Shown piece after piece: positions 1-8,325 of a stretch of DNA of 64,000 bases (within the stretch, counting starts at the first letter, position 1; the number at the start of each line of letters is the position of its first letter). Under the pieces are notes generated by a model. It was not told the origin of the DNA, ran no database searches, and worked only from the letters and a program-made list of their open reading frames with translations. Made by a program: the position numbers and the translations under genes. Source of the DNA: an uncultured Clostridia bacterium (GTDB lineage Bacteria > Bacillota > Clostridia > Christensenellales > Borkfalkiaceae); contig CAMUBY010000001.1 in the NCBI GenBank assembly GCA_947087265.1, forward strand, positions 186,001-250,000. The letters run 5' to 3'.

Positions 1-384
1 CCCTGCCCCAAGTGCGGCGCGATGATGACGGTGAAGAACGGCAGATACGGAAAATTCCTTGCCTGCCCCAACTATCCGAAATGCAAATCTACGCTTACGC
101 TGGGTGAAAAGAAAGAGGTTGTGTTAGAGGGTATCTGCCCCGAATGCGGCAAGCCTGCCAAACAGCTCCGTTCCAAGAGGGGAAAAATTTATTACGGTTG
201 CAGCGGCTACCCTGAATGTAAGTTCATGAGCTGGGATATTCCCACGGGCGAAAAATGCCCCGAATGCAAGAGCCCTATCGTGAAAAACGCAAAGGGCGTT
301 TTGAAGTGCTCAAATAAGGAATGCAAGTACACGCCGCCCCAGCCGCCCAAGGAAGAGGCAAAGACGGAAGAGCAACATGATTAA
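1..384 (+). CDS. topA: DNA topoisomerase I, C-terminal zinc-ribbon region (5' end outside the window)
   Basis: The frame is open from base 1, so this is the 3' end of a larger gene. It encodes three successive topoisomerase-I type zinc ribbons, each with paired CxxC motifs: CPKCG with CPNYPKC, CPECG with CSGYPEC, and CPECK with CSNKEC. In type IA topoisomerases these C-terminal ribbons help bind single-stranded DNA during relaxation of negative supercoils; the catalytic part lies upstream of the window. The tail after the last ribbon is short and charged. The stop overlaps the trmFO start by eight bases, and topA-trmFO is a common Firmicutes arrangement. The family call is firm; only the fragment is visible. 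Confidence 0.93.
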   Translation, partial: PCPKCGAMMTVKNGRYGKFLACPNYPKCKSTLTLGEKKEVVLEGICPECGKPAKQLRSKRGKIYYGCSGYPECKFMSWDIPTGEKCPECKSPIVKNAKGVLKCSNKECKYTPPQPPKEEAKTEEQHD

Positions 385-1660
385 AATTATCGGCGCGGGG
401 CTCGCAGGTTCGGAAGCCGCGTACTATCTCGCGCGGAGGGGCGTGGAAGTCGAGCTTACCGACATGAAGCCCGAAAAGCGCACGCCTGCCCACAGCGGTA
501 ACGGCTTCGCGGAACTCGTGTGTTCCAACTCGCTTAAAAGCAGCGACGTTTACGGCAACGCCTGCGGACTTTTGAAAGAGGAACTGCGGATTCTGGGCTC
601 GCTTATGATGGAAGCGGCGGAATATACTAAAGTGCCTGCGGGCGGTGCGCTCGCGGTGGACAGAGAAAAATTTTCCGAATATATCACGCAGAAATTGCAG
701 GCAATGCCGAATATAAATATCGTCTGCCGCGAGGAATGCGAACTTCCCGAAAGCGGCATCGTGGCAACGGGACCGCTCACGGCGGATAAACTGTATTCCG
801 CAATCGAAGAGAAACTCGGCAAAACGCTTCATTTTTACGACGCGACCGCGCCCGTCGTTTCGGCGGACAGTATCGACTACGCAAAAACGTTTTCCATGAG
901 CCGTTACGGCAAGGGCGAGGGCGATTATCTCAACTGCCCGATGAACAAAGAGGAATACGAAACATTCGTAACCGAATTGCTCGGCGCGGAACGCGCACAG
1001 TTGCACGCATTTGAAAAGCGCGAAATTTTCGAGGGCTGTATGCCCGTAGAAGTCATGGCTTCGCGCGGAAAGGATACGTTGCGCTTCGGTATGCTCAAAC
1101 CCGTGGGTTTAGAATTCGAGGGCGTGCGCCCGTATGCAGTATTGCAGCTGCGTAAAGAGAACGCGGCAGGCACGTCGTACGGCTTGGTCGGGTTTCAGAC
1201 GAATTTGAAATTCGCGGAACAAAGGCGCGTGTTTTCGCTGATTCCCGCGTTAAAAAATGCGGAATTCGAGCGCTACGGCGTCATGCACCGCAATACCTAT
1301 CTGCCTTCGCCCGAAGTGCTGAATGAGGATTTTTCGCTGAAAGATAATCCGAATTTGTTTTTCGCAGGACAGATGACGGGGGTGGAAGGATATGTGGAGA
1401 GCGCCATGAGCGGACTGCTTTGCGGTATCCACGCCTACCGCAGAATGCAAGGCAAAGAAACGCTCGTGCCGCAGGATACCTGCGTGTGCGGCGCGCTCTC
1501 ACATTATGTTGCAAGAGAAAACAGGCACTTCGAGCCGATGAACGCAAACTACGGAATTTTGGGTTCGGGCTTTGAACGGGTGCGCGATAAAAAAGAAAAG
1601 AAACGCTTGCTCTCGGAACGGGCGTTACAGGAAATCAATCGCTGGAAGGAGGAATTATAA
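377..1660 (+). CDS. trmFO: Methylenetetrahydrofolate-tRNA-(uracil-5-)-methyltransferase TrmFO
   Basis: This 427-residue flavoprotein is expected to make 5-methyluridine at position 54 of the tRNA T-loop, using methylenetetrahydrofolate as carbon donor and reduced FAD. The N-terminus has the dinucleotide-binding motif GAGLAGSEAA. The conserved LVCSNSLKSS segment carries Cys49, which fits one of the catalytic cysteines of the family, and FAGQMTGVEGYVESAMSG near residue 335 is a TrmFO signature. Length is normal. The ATG lies inside the end of topA, and the stop directly abuts hslV, so topA-trmFO-hslV look co-transcribed. In Firmicutes xerC often lies between trmFO and hslV; it is absent here. 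Confidence 0.96.
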   Translation: MIKIIGAGLAGSEAAYYLARRGVEVELTDMKPEKRTPAHSGNGFAELVCSNSLKSSDVYGNACGLLKEELRILGSLMMEAAEYTKVPAGGALAVDREKFSEYITQKLQAMPNINIVCREECELPESGIVATGPLTADKLYSAIEEKLGKTLHFYDATAPVVSADSIDYAKTFSMSRYGKGEGDYLNCPMNKEEYETFVTELLGAERAQLHAFEKREIFEGCMPVEVMASRGKDTLRFGMLKPVGLEFEGVRPYAVLQLRKENAAGTSYGLVGFQTNLKFAEQRRVFSLIPALKNAEFERYGVMHRNTYLPSPEVLNEDFSLKDNPNLFFAGQMTGVEGYVESAMSGLLCGIHAYRRMQGKETLVPQDTCVCGALSHYVARENRHFEPMNANYGILGSGFERVRDKKEKKRLLSERALQEINRWKEEL

Positions 1661-2194
1661 ATGGAATTTCGCGGAACTACCATCTGCGCCGTGAAGAAAG
1701 ACGGCGTTACGGCAATCGCAGGCGACGGTCAGGTGACCATGGGGGAATCGGTCGTATTCAAGAATACGGCAATCAAAGTACGGCGCATTTACGGCGGCAA
1801 AGTTATTCTCGGGTTTGCAGGCTCGGTAACGGACGCGTTTTCGCTTTCCGAACGCTTCGAGGGAATGCTCAACAAGTTTGCGGGCAACCTCATGCGCTCG
1901 GCGGTGGAACTTGCCGATTTGTGGCGGTCGGATAAGGTCGGCAGAAAACTCGACGCTATGATGATTACGGCGGATAAAGATACGCTGCTCATTCTTTCGG
2001 GCACGGGCGAAGTTATCGAGCCCGACGAGGGAATCTGCGCTATCGGCAGCGGCGGAAATTATGCCTTGGCAGCGGCGCGCGCTCTTGCGCAGAATACCGA
2101 TTACTCCGCCGAAGAAATTGCAAAAAAATCGTTGAAAATAGCAAGTGAAATCTGCGTATATACGAACGACCATATCATTTGCGAGGTAATTTAA
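1661..2194 (+). CDS. hslV: ATP-dependent protease subunit HslV (ClpQ)
   Basis: This is the peptidase ring of the two-component HslVU (ClpQY) protease, a proteasome-like N-terminal nucleophile hydrolase in the cytoplasm. The protein is 177 residues. Removal of a five-residue leader (MEFRG) would expose Thr6 as the catalytic N-terminus, followed by AGDGQVTMG and [10 protein letters not shown], both typical of HslV. A good ribosome binding site (GGAGGAA) lies at the very end of trmFO. The partner hslU follows, but only after a 196-bp hairpin-rich gap, which is unusual because the two genes normally abut. Confidence 0.95.
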   Translation: MEFRGTTICAVKKDGVTAIAGDGQVTMGESVVFKNTAIKVRRIYGGKVILGFAGSVTDAFSLSERFEGMLNKFAGNLMRSAVELADLWRSDKVGRKLDAMMITADKDTLLILSGTGEVIEPDEGICAIGSGGNYALAAARALAQNTDYSAEEIAKKSLKIASEICVYTNDHIICEVI

Positions 2195-2390
2195 GTTCAC
2201 GAAATTTCTTTCACAGAAAGAAATTTCGTGAGCGTAAGACTTATATTTTTTTCAAAGTTTTTAGCCGCACGAACATACTGTTTCAAAAGACAGAAAGCGC
2301 AAAGGATTGCGCAAATTGAGTGCGCTGCCGCAAAAGCGTGGTTTTGCTCCGCGCAGTAATTTTTAAGAAACAAACGGGAGAATTATTATT
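2195..2390. repeat. Hairpin-rich intergenic region between hslV and hslU
   Basis: Three inverted repeats follow each other here. The first is a perfect 16-bp stem (2197-2212 with 2216-2231) around a three-base loop. The second is GCGCAA/TTGCGC (2297-2302 with 2307-2312). The third is a two-tier hairpin, TGCGC/GCGCA outside (2321-2325, 2351-2355) and GCAAAA/TTTTGC inside (2330-2335, 2342-2347). The first stem is not followed directly by a T run (the nearest one is about 20 bases on), so it is not a clean intrinsic terminator. No convincing promoter for hslU was found. It may be an mRNA processing or stability element, or a remnant of a palindromic repeat. Confidence 0.6.
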
Positions 2391-3701
2391 ATGAATCTGA
2401 CACCCAAACAAATTGTAGGCGAACTCAATAAACACATCATCGGGCAGGACGATGCGAAAAAGGCGGTTGCAATCGCGCTCCGCAACCGTTACCGCCGCGC
2501 CCAGCTTTCGCCCGAATTGCGCGAAGAAATCACGCCTAAGAACATCATCATGAAAGGTCCTACGGGCGTGGGTAAAACGGAAATTGCGCGCCGTCTTGCC
2601 AAACTCGTCAAGGCGCCGTTCATTAAAGTAGAAGCAACCAAATATACCGAAGTCGGTTACGTCGGCAAGGACGTCGAGGGCATGGTGCGCGATTTGGTGG
2701 AGTGCGCGTTCCGCCTCGTCAAAGACGAAAAGACGGCGGAAGTTTCCGCAAAGGCAACAGCCGTTGCCGAAAAGAAAATGATTAAAATTCTCTCCGAAGC
2801 GAAGAAAGCGGACAAAGGCGAAACGCCGCGCGAAATCTTCGAGGCGAATTTGCTCGAATCGCTCAAAAAAGGATTGTACGATAATCTCGTTGTCGAAGCG
2901 GAAGTTGCCGATGAACCTAAGAACATGGAGTTAATCCCCGGCGGCGCGGCAATCAACCTCGGGTCCATTTTCGGCGAGATGCTCCCTGCGAAGAAGAAAA
3001 AGCGCAAGATTACCGTGAAAGAGGCAATGAAACTCTTTATCGCGGAAGAGGCGGAAAAACTCATCGATGACGACGCAGTGAAAGAAGAAGCGCTTCGCCG
3101 TGCGGAAAACGACGGCATTATCTTCATCGACGAAATCGATAAAATTGCGGCAAAGGGCAACACGCAGGGTGCGGACGTTTCGCGCGAGGGCGTTCAGCGC
3201 GACATTCTGCCTATCGTCGAGGGCAGCACGGTGATGACGAAGTACGGCGCGGTGAAAACCGACTACATTCTGTTCATTGCGGCAGGCGCGTTCCACGTTG
3301 CCAAGGTGGAAGATTTAATTCCCGAATTGCAGGGGCGTTTCCCCGTTTCGGTAGAACTTTCTTCGCTCACAAAGGCAGACTTCGTCAACATTTTAACGAA
3401 CACCGAACATTCGCTTACCCAACAGTACGCGGTTCTGCTCGCGGTCGACAATATCGACTTACGTTTTACGCCCGACGCGATTGACGCTATCGCCGAAATT
3501 TCCGAAGAAATCAATCTCACGAGCGAAGACATCGGCGCAAGAAGACTGCACACGGTTATGGAATATCTGTTAGAGGATATTTCCTTCAACGCAGGCGGCA
3601 CCGACTATCCCGTGATACCCGTAGAGGTCAACCGCGCGTACGTCGAAGAACATTTATCCAAAATCACCAAAGACAGAGATTTGAAAAAATATGTGTTGTA
3701 A
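2391..3701 (+). CDS. hslU: ATP-dependent protease ATPase subunit HslU (ClpY)
   Basis: This AAA+ unfoldase feeds substrates into the HslV chamber. It is 436 residues with Walker A GPTGVGKT at residues 56-63, pore-loop region EVGYVGKDVEG near 85, a divergent intermediate (I) domain at about 110-230, Walker B IIFIDEIDK near 245, and sensor-2 GARRLHTV near 382. The C-terminus DLKKYVL corresponds to the tail that docks into HslV and opens it. The start has a GGGAG ribosome binding site. The pairing with hslV confirms the call. Confidence 0.96.
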   Translation: MNLTPKQIVGELNKHIIGQDDAKKAVAIALRNRYRRAQLSPELREEITPKNIIMKGPTGVGKTEIARRLAKLVKAPFIKVEATKYTEVGYVGKDVEGMVRDLVECAFRLVKDEKTAEVSAKATAVAEKKMIKILSEAKKADKGETPREIFEANLLESLKKGLYDNLVVEAEVADEPKNMELIPGGAAINLGSIFGEMLPAKKKKRKITVKEAMKLFIAEEAEKLIDDDAVKEEALRRAENDGIIFIDEIDKIAAKGNTQGADVSREGVQRDILPIVEGSTVMTKYGAVKTDYILFIAAGAFHVAKVEDLIPELQGRFPVSVELSSLTKADFVNILTNTEHSLTQQYAVLLAVDNIDLRFTPDAIDAIAEISEEINLTSEDIGARRLHTVMEYLLEDISFNAGGTDYPVIPVEVNRAYVEEHLSKITKDRDLKKYVL

Positions 3702-3719
3702 ATTTACGGGAGAAACAAC

Positions 3720-4346
3720 ATGACGAAGGAAGAATTCAATGAATTATACGCAAAAGCCGCCGCAGGCGACGCGGCGGCGCAAAATAATCTCGGCATTTGC
3801 TACAAAAATGGGCAAGGCGTCGCGCAGGACTATGGAAAGGCGGTAGAATGGTATACAAAAGCCGCCGAAGCGGGGGATGAAAGCGCGCAATATAATCTCG
3901 GTGTTTGTTACCGTAAAGGACAAGGAGTTGCGCAGGATGATGAAAAGGCGGTGGAATGGTTTCAAAAAGCCGCCGAACAGGGCGATGCAGACGCACAAAA
4001 TTATCTCGGCAGTTGCTATTATTTAGGACGAGGAGTTGTGCAAGACTATAAAAAGGCGGTAGAATGGTATACAAAAGCCGCCAAGCAGGGAAAAGCGGAA
4101 GCACAGTTTATTATCGGCGTTTGCTACAGGAACGGACGAGGAGGAGTTACGCAAGACTACGCCAAGACAGTAGAGTGGTTTCAAAAAGCCGCCGAGCAGG
4201 GCGACGCGGGAGCGCAGTTTGGTCTCGGTGTTTGCTATAAAAATGGGCAAGGGGTTGCACAAGACGATACAAAGTCGGTAAAGTGGTTTGAAAAATCCGC
4301 GAATCAGGGCGAGGCGGCAGCGCAATATAACCTCGGCGTTTGCTAA
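3720..4346 (+). CDS. Sel1-like (TPR-type) repeat protein, truncated by an in-frame stop
   Basis: The 208 residues are built almost entirely of about 36-residue Sel1-like repeats, seen as repeated YNLGVCYRKGQGVAQDDEKA and EWFQKAAEQGDADAQ units. Six repeats are complete, and the seventh stops after NLGVC. Sel1 repeats are alpha-helical hairpins that serve as protein-binding scaffolds. There is no signal peptide or other domain, so the protein is probably cytosolic; its partner is unknown. The stop at 4344-4346 falls exactly where every other repeat has a tyrosine codon, and the missing repeat continues in frame after it. The fifth repeat carries an extra glycine (GRGGVTQDY). The gene lies between hslU and hisS without an obvious functional link. 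Confidence 0.85.
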   Translation: MTKEEFNELYAKAAAGDAAAQNNLGICYKNGQGVAQDYGKAVEWYTKAAEAGDESAQYNLGVCYRKGQGVAQDDEKAVEWFQKAAEQGDADAQNYLGSCYYLGRGVVQDYKKAVEWYTKAAKQGKAEAQFIIGVCYRNGRGGVTQDYAKTVEWFQKAAEQGDAGAQFGLGVCYKNGQGVAQDDTKSVKWFEKSANQGEAAAQYNLGVC

Positions 4347-4457
4347 TATAACGGGCGAGGGGTTTCGCAAAATAAAACGCTCGCCAGACAGTGGTTTGAA
4401 AAAGCGGCGGCACAGGGATATGAAAAAGCAATACAGATTTTAAGAAATAATTTTTAA
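4347..4457 (+). pseudogene. Orphaned C-terminal end of the Sel1-repeat gene
   Basis: These 36 codons plus stop are in the same frame as the Sel1 gene just upstream, and they encode the rest of its seventh repeat (YNGRGVSQNKTLARQWFEKA, then AAQGYEKAIQILRNNF). There is no start codon or ribosome binding site for it. The simplest reading is a recent single-base change of a Tyr codon (TAT or TAC) to TAA that split the gene. A sequencing error is possible. Confidence 0.75.
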
Positions 4458-4470
4458 GCAGGAAGTAACT

Positions 4471-5730
4471 ATGGTCAACATTCCCAAGGGCACGAAAGAC
4501 GTTTTGCCGAGCGAGGTGTATCTTTGGCACCGCTTAGAAGAAACGGCGCGAAAGACGGCGGAACAGTTTGCCTTCCAAGAAATCCGCACGCCCGTATTCG
4601 AATATACGGAACTCTTTGCGCGCGGCGTCGGCGATACGAGCGACATTGTGAATAAAGAAATGTACACCTTTCTTGATAAAGGGGGACGCTCCGTTACCCT
4701 CCGCCCCGAGGGGACGGCAGGCGTTGCGCGTGCCTTTATCGGAAACGGACTCGCGGGCGGCGCCATGCCGTTCAAGGCGTATTACCTTATTTCGGCGTTC
4801 CGCTACGAACGTCCGCAGGCAGGCAGGCTTCGGGAGTTCCACCAGTTCGGCGCGGAACTCTACGGCGCTTCGGGCGCGTATGCGGACGCGGAGATTATTT
4901 CGCTTGCCGACTCTTTTTTGAAAAATCTCGGCTTAAAAGAAGTGAAACTGCAAATCAATTCTATCGGCTGTAAAACCTGCCGTAAGGAATATCATAAGGC
5001 GTTGAAAGAGTTCTTTGCGCCGCATTTGAATGAAATGTGCGAAGATTGTAAATCGCGTTTCGATAAGAACCCTATGCGGATACTCGACTGCAAAGAAGAA
5101 GGCTGTAAAAAGATTACGGCAAACGCGCCGAGAATTTTAGACTATCTCTGCGAGGACTGCCGTGCGCATTTCGGGGAAGTGCGCGGTTTGCTGGACGCGG
5201 CGCATATCGCATACGAAGTGAACCCCTCTATCGTGCGCGGACTCGATTATTACAGCCGCACGGTGTTTGAGTTTGTATCGGCGGCGGCAGGCGCGCAGGG
5301 CACGGTACTCGGCGGCGGCAGGTATGACGGTTTGCTCGAAACCATGGGAGAAAAGGCGGTGCCTGCGGTGGGCTTTGCGGCAGGCATGGAGCGGCTTCTC
5401 ATGGTCATGGCGGCGGAGAACGCGCCCGTGCCGCAGGACAAAGGGGTTGCCTGTTATCTGGCAGGGCTGGACGGCGCTTCGCGAACACAGGCGTTTTTGC
5501 TTGCGGCGGAACTGCGGAAAGAGGGAATTTCCTGCGAAGTCGATTTGATGGAGCGGTCTTTGAAAGCGCAGTTCAAATATGCCGATAAAATCGGTGCGCG
5601 CTATGTAGCGGTCGTCGGCGAGAGTGAACTGAAAGACAGGGCGGCGGAAGTGAAGGATATGAAAAATTCCGCATCCGAACGTGTTAAATTTGCCGAACTT
5701 GCGGCATACTTAAAAGAAAAGGAGAACTGA
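4471..5730 (+). CDS. hisS: Histidine--tRNA ligase
   Basis: Class II aminoacyl-tRNA synthetase that charges tRNA-His in the cytoplasm. The 419-residue protein starts IPKGTKDVLP, has motif 2 (FRYERPQAGRLREFHQFG) near residue 110, the histidine-specific GLDYYSRTVFEF near 256 and LGGGRYDGL near 280, then the C-terminal anticodon-binding domain from about 330. A cysteine-rich insert (CKTCRK, CEDCKSRF, CKEEGCKK, CEDCRAHF; about residues 168-233) resembles the zinc-ribbon-like insertion found in some Firmicutes HisRS. The ribosome binding site is AGGAAG. trxA begins two bases after the stop region, so the two are probably co-transcribed. Confidence 0.96.
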   Translation: MVNIPKGTKDVLPSEVYLWHRLEETARKTAEQFAFQEIRTPVFEYTELFARGVGDTSDIVNKEMYTFLDKGGRSVTLRPEGTAGVARAFIGNGLAGGAMPFKAYYLISAFRYERPQAGRLREFHQFGAELYGASGAYADAEIISLADSFLKNLGLKEVKLQINSIGCKTCRKEYHKALKEFFAPHLNEMCEDCKSRFDKNPMRILDCKEEGCKKITANAPRILDYLCEDCRAHFGEVRGLLDAAHIAYEVNPSIVRGLDYYSRTVFEFVSAAAGAQGTVLGGGRYDGLLETMGEKAVPAVGFAAGMERLLMVMAAENAPVPQDKGVACYLAGLDGASRTQAFLLAAELRKEGISCEVDLMERSLKAQFKYADKIGARYVAVVGESELKDRAAEVKDMKNSASERVKFAELAAYLKEKEN

Positions 5731-5731
5731 T

Positions 5732-6043
5732 ATGAAAGAAGTAAAAGACGAAGAGTTGTTCGCTTTGATAGCGAGCGGAAAAAAAGTTGTGTGCGATTTC
5801 TGGGCTGACTGGTGCGGTCCCTGCCGTATGCTTGCGCCCGTCATGGAAAAACTTTCGGGGCAGTTCGGGGAGATTGCCGAATTTGTAAAAATCAATATCG
5901 ACGTAAACCCCGAAGCGGCAATGAAGTACAACGTCATGTCCATTCCCACGGTAATTATTTTCGAGAACGGGGAAGTCAAGCACAAAAACGTCGGCTTCAT
6001 GCCCGAAGAAGTCATGCGCGAATATTTCGCTGCAAATCTGTAA
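5732..6043 (+). CDS. trxA: Thioredoxin
   Basis: Single-domain thioredoxin of 103 residues with redox site WCGPC (Cys28, Cys31), the buried Asp in CDFWADWCGP, and the cis-proline in SIPTVI. It reduces disulfides of cytoplasmic enzymes such as ribonucleotide reductase, using thioredoxin reductase. It follows hisS closely with an AAGGAG ribosome binding site and is closed by a strong bidirectional terminator. The length and motifs are canonical; the symbol could also be a trx paralog. Confidence 0.93.
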   Translation: MKEVKDEELFALIASGKKVVCDFWADWCGPCRMLAPVMEKLSGQFGEIAEFVKINIDVNPEAAMKYNVMSIPTVIIFENGEVKHKNVGFMPEEVMREYFAANL

Positions 6044-6052
6044 AAAAGAATT

Positions 6053-6093
6053 AAAACGCCGTCCGCCGATTGAAAATCGGCGGACGGCGTTTT
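6053..6093. terminator. Bidirectional intrinsic terminator between trxA and the lipoprotein gene
   Basis: A perfect 19-bp inverted repeat (6053-6071 with 6075-6093) with a three-base loop. It is flanked by A tracts on the left and T tracts on the right, so it can end transcription of trxA on the plus strand and the lipoprotein on the minus strand. Confidence 0.93.
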
Positions 6094-6104
6094 ATCATCT
6101 ATTC

Positions 6105-6707
6105 TTATTCGGGAAGATTTACGGAAGTTGTACCGTATTTCTCAAATTTATATTCGATTTGCGTGCGCGCAGAACCCGATTGAATAATAGCGACCGCTTC
6201 GCTGAAATGGCTACCGTTGAGTTTGAGTTTTGCACTGTCCAGCGTAGCGTAGCTTCCAAGCAATGCGCTGTAACTCGCAAGCGCCGAATCGGTCATTTTC
6301 AAATAGTCGCCGTCCTTTTCAAAATCGTCGTAAAAAAATTTCTCGAAGAATGCAACGTAACCGACTTCGCCGTTCGCGCGTATTTCATTCATGGTATCGA
6401 AAATTGTTGGCTGCCAACCGTAAGATTTATTTATATAATAATAAACGCCGCTGTCCGTTTCTTTGTAATAATAAGTTCGTATAGAAGATTCTTCCGTAAT
6501 TATATATTTGCAGGCTTTTTTGTCGAACTCGAATTTAGCACGGTATTCTTCCTCGCCTTGCACTTTGAAGTCAAGCGTTACCGTAAAATTATCGAATTTT
6601 TGTTGTGCTTTCAGGAAACGTTCTTCCTCGCTTTCCATTTCTCCGCACCCCACAAGCGCGCAAACGGCAATGATTAACGTAAAAATTCCTGCTATAAATT
6701 TTTTCAT
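6105..6707 (-). CDS. Putative lipoprotein of unknown function
   Basis: The 200-residue product has a lysine start, a hydrophobic stretch and the lipobox LVGC, with Cys21 as the lipidated residue, so it should be anchored to the outer face of the membrane. The mature part is acidic and aromatic (for example YYYKETDSGVYYYINKSYGW) and has no domain I can name; simple substrate-binding or stress lipoproteins look like this. I chose the ATG at 6707 because GGGGAG lies at the right distance; an upstream TTG would overlap that site. It is transcribed from a perfect consensus promoter that shares its -35 region with the divergent XRE regulator, so that regulator is a likely controller. Confidence 0.8.
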   Translation of the reverse strand: MKKFIAGIFTLIIAVCALVGCGEMESEEERFLKAQQKFDNFTVTLDFKVQGEEEYRAKFEFDKKACKYIITEESSIRTYYYKETDSGVYYYINKSYGWQPTIFDTMNEIRANGEVGYVAFFEKFFYDDFEKDGDYLKMTDSALASYSALLGSYATLDSAKLKLNGSHFSEAVAIIQSGSARTQIEYKFEKYGTTSVNLPE

Positions 6708-6739
6708 TAGTTTTCTCCCCAACGGAATATTGCAACTAC

Positions 6740-6768
6740 ATTATAGCCAATATTATGACTATTGTCAA
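6740..6768 (-). promoter_or_regulatory. Consensus promoter of the lipoprotein gene
   Basis: On the minus strand this reads TTGACA, 17 bases, TATAAT, a perfect vegetative promoter. Its -35 box (6763-6768) is shifted by one base from the -35 box of the divergent promoter, so the two polymerases should compete. The repeats ATAGCCA at 6743-6749 and 6773-6779 lie 30 bp apart and are candidate regulator sites. Confidence 0.88.
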
Positions 6769-6790
6769 GAAAATAGCCACAATTTATAAT
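6762..6790 (+). promoter_or_regulatory. Promoter of the XRE gene, predicted to give a leaderless mRNA
   Basis: TTGTCA (6762-6767), 17 bases, TATAAT (6785-6790). The -10 box ends six bases before the ATG at 6797, so transcription should begin at or next to the start codon. Confidence 0.85.
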
Positions 6791-6796
6791 AAAAAT

Positions 6797-7000
6797 ATGA
6801 TAAGTTATGCGCCGTTTTGGAAAACCTTAAAGGAACGCGGAGAATCTACCTATACGCTCATTAACAAATACGGAATCAGCAGCGGCACGATTGACAGAAT
6901 GAGAAAGGGGCAGGGCATCAGCACCGCGAAGGTAGACGATTTCTGCAAAATTCTAAGTTGTAGGGTGGAAGATATAATCGTATTTGAAGAAGAGAGTTAA
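6797..7000 (+). CDS. Small XRE/Cro-type helix-turn-helix regulator
   Basis: The 67-residue protein is a single helix-turn-helix domain. TYTLINKYGISSGTIDRMRK covers the second and third helices, and the CKILSCRVEDII ending is typical of small Cro/C1 regulators. The ATG at 6797 is preferred because the open frame upstream runs through the promoter; no ribosome binding site is visible, consistent with leaderless translation. It is divergent from the lipoprotein gene, shares its promoter region and probably represses itself and the lipoprotein (inference). Confidence 0.8.
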   Translation: MISYAPFWKTLKERGESTYTLINKYGISSGTIDRMRKGQGISTAKVDDFCKILSCRVEDIIVFEEES

Positions 7001-7012
7001 TCTCTTTTTTTC

Positions 7013-7041
7013 TTGCTTTTTTTTCCGTATACTGCTATAAT
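7013..7041 (+). promoter_or_regulatory. Promoter of glyA
   Basis: TTGCTT (7013-7018), 17 bases, TATAAT (7036-7041). The start site would be near 7048, leaving a short leader with the ribosome binding site GAGGAG before the ATG at 7071. Confidence 0.8.
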
Positions 7042-7070
7042 TATGAAAAACACATGAGGAGCAATCAACG

Positions 7071-8321
7071 ATGATTGATTTAAGCGTCATTCAAAAAACC
7101 GACCCCGAACTATACGAATCGATGGTCAAAGAACTTTCCCGCCAGAGAGGCAACTTAGAGTTGATTGCAAGTGAGAATATCGTATCGCCTGCCGTAATGG
7201 CGGCAATGGGCAGTCACTTCACCAATAAGTATGCGGAAGGGTATCCCGGCAAGCGCTATTACGGCGGTTGCGAATTTGTGGATATCGCGGAAGATTTGGC
7301 ACGGAACCGTCTGAAAGAAATCTTCGGTTGCGAATACTGCAACGTACAGCCCCACAGCGGCGCGCAGGCAAACTTTGCCGTTTACTTTTCGGTGTTAAAA
7401 CCGGGCGATACCATTATGGGCATGAACCTTTCCCACGGCGGTCACCTCACGCACGGCTCGCCCGTGAACATTTCGGGAACATATTTCAATATCGTGCCCT
7501 ACGGCGTTTCCGAAACGACCGAAACGATTGACTACGACGAAATGGAAAAAATCGCACTTGAATGCAAGCCGAAACTTATTGTGTCGGGCGCAAGCGCATA
7601 TCCGCGCATTATCGATTTCAAGCGCATTCGGGAAATTTGCGATAAAGTGGGCGCGCTTATGATGGTGGACATTGCGCACATCGCAGGGCTGGTTGCGGCT
7701 GGGTTGCACCCCTCGCCCGTGCCGTATGCCGACTTCGTTACTACCACCACGCACAAGACGCTGCGCGGTCCAAGAGGCGGCGCGATTATGTGCAAAGAAC
7801 AGTACGGCAAGGCAATCGATAAAGCCATTTTCCCCGGTACGCAGGGCGGTCCTTTAATGCACGTGATTGCGGCAAAGGCTGTGGCGTTCAAAGAAGCGCT
7901 CACTCCAGAATTCAAGACCTATCAAACGCAAGTTGTGAAGAACGCGCAGGCAATGGCAAAGCGGTTTACTAAAAACGGCGTGCGCCTCGTTTCGGGCGGT
8001 ACGGACAACCACCTCATGCTCGTCGATTTACGCAAAGAAAATTTGACGGGCAAAGAGCTCGAAGCATTGCTCGATAGAGCGCATATTACCGTGAACAAGA
8101 ATACTATTCCGTTTGAAACGACTTCGCCCTTTATTACGAGCGGCGTCAGAATCGGCACGCCCGCCGTTACTTCGCGCGGCATGAAGGAACAGGAAGCGGA
8201 AAAGATTGCCGATTTGGTAACAAAAATCATCCGCGGCAGAGAGGGAGCGGTCGCAGAAGTTTCCGAAGAGGTTTCTGCGCTCTGCGAAAAATTCCCCATT
8301 TACGCAAACGATATTCTGTAA
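7071..8321 (+). CDS. glyA: Serine hydroxymethyltransferase
   Basis: PLP enzyme of 416 residues that interconverts serine plus tetrahydrofolate with glycine plus 5,10-methylenetetrahydrofolate, the main source of one-carbon units. The PLP-binding lysine is Lys229 in [14 protein letters not shown]; other signatures are [30 protein letters not shown] and [12 protein letters not shown]. The length is standard. It is monocistronic: it has its own promoter upstream and a strong terminator downstream. Its product methylenetetrahydrofolate is the donor for TrmFO at the start of the window. Confidence 0.97.
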   Translation: MIDLSVIQKTDPELYESMVKELSRQRGNLELIASENIVSPAVMAAMGSHFTNKYAEGYPGKRYYGGCEFVDIAEDLARNRLKEIFGCEYCNVQPHSGAQANFAVYFSVLKPGDTIMGMNLSHGGHLTHGSPVNISGTYFNIVPYGVSETTETIDYDEMEKIALECKPKLIVSGASAYPRIIDFKRIREICDKVGALMMVDIAHIAGLVAAGLHPSPVPYADFVTTTTHKTLRGPRGGAIMCKEQYGKAIDKAIFPGTQGGPLMHVIAAKAVAFKEALTPEFKTYQTQVVKNAQAMAKRFTKNGVRLVSGGTDNHLMLVDLRKENLTGKELEALLDRAHITVNKNTIPFETTSPFITSGVRIGTPAVTSRGMKEQEAEKIADLVTKIIRGREGAVAEVSEEVSALCEKFPIYANDIL

Positions 8322-8325
8322 TAAG

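Noticed and set aside
2197-2231. Plain intrinsic terminator of hslV
   Set aside because: The stem is perfect, but the next T run is about 20 bases further on, and the partner gene hslU would be cut off without a visible promoter.
3720-4457. Programmed stop-codon readthrough in the Sel1 gene
   Set aside because: No stem, selenocysteine-like context or conserved readthrough signal follows the TAA, and a point mutation is simpler. Not excluded without proteomics.
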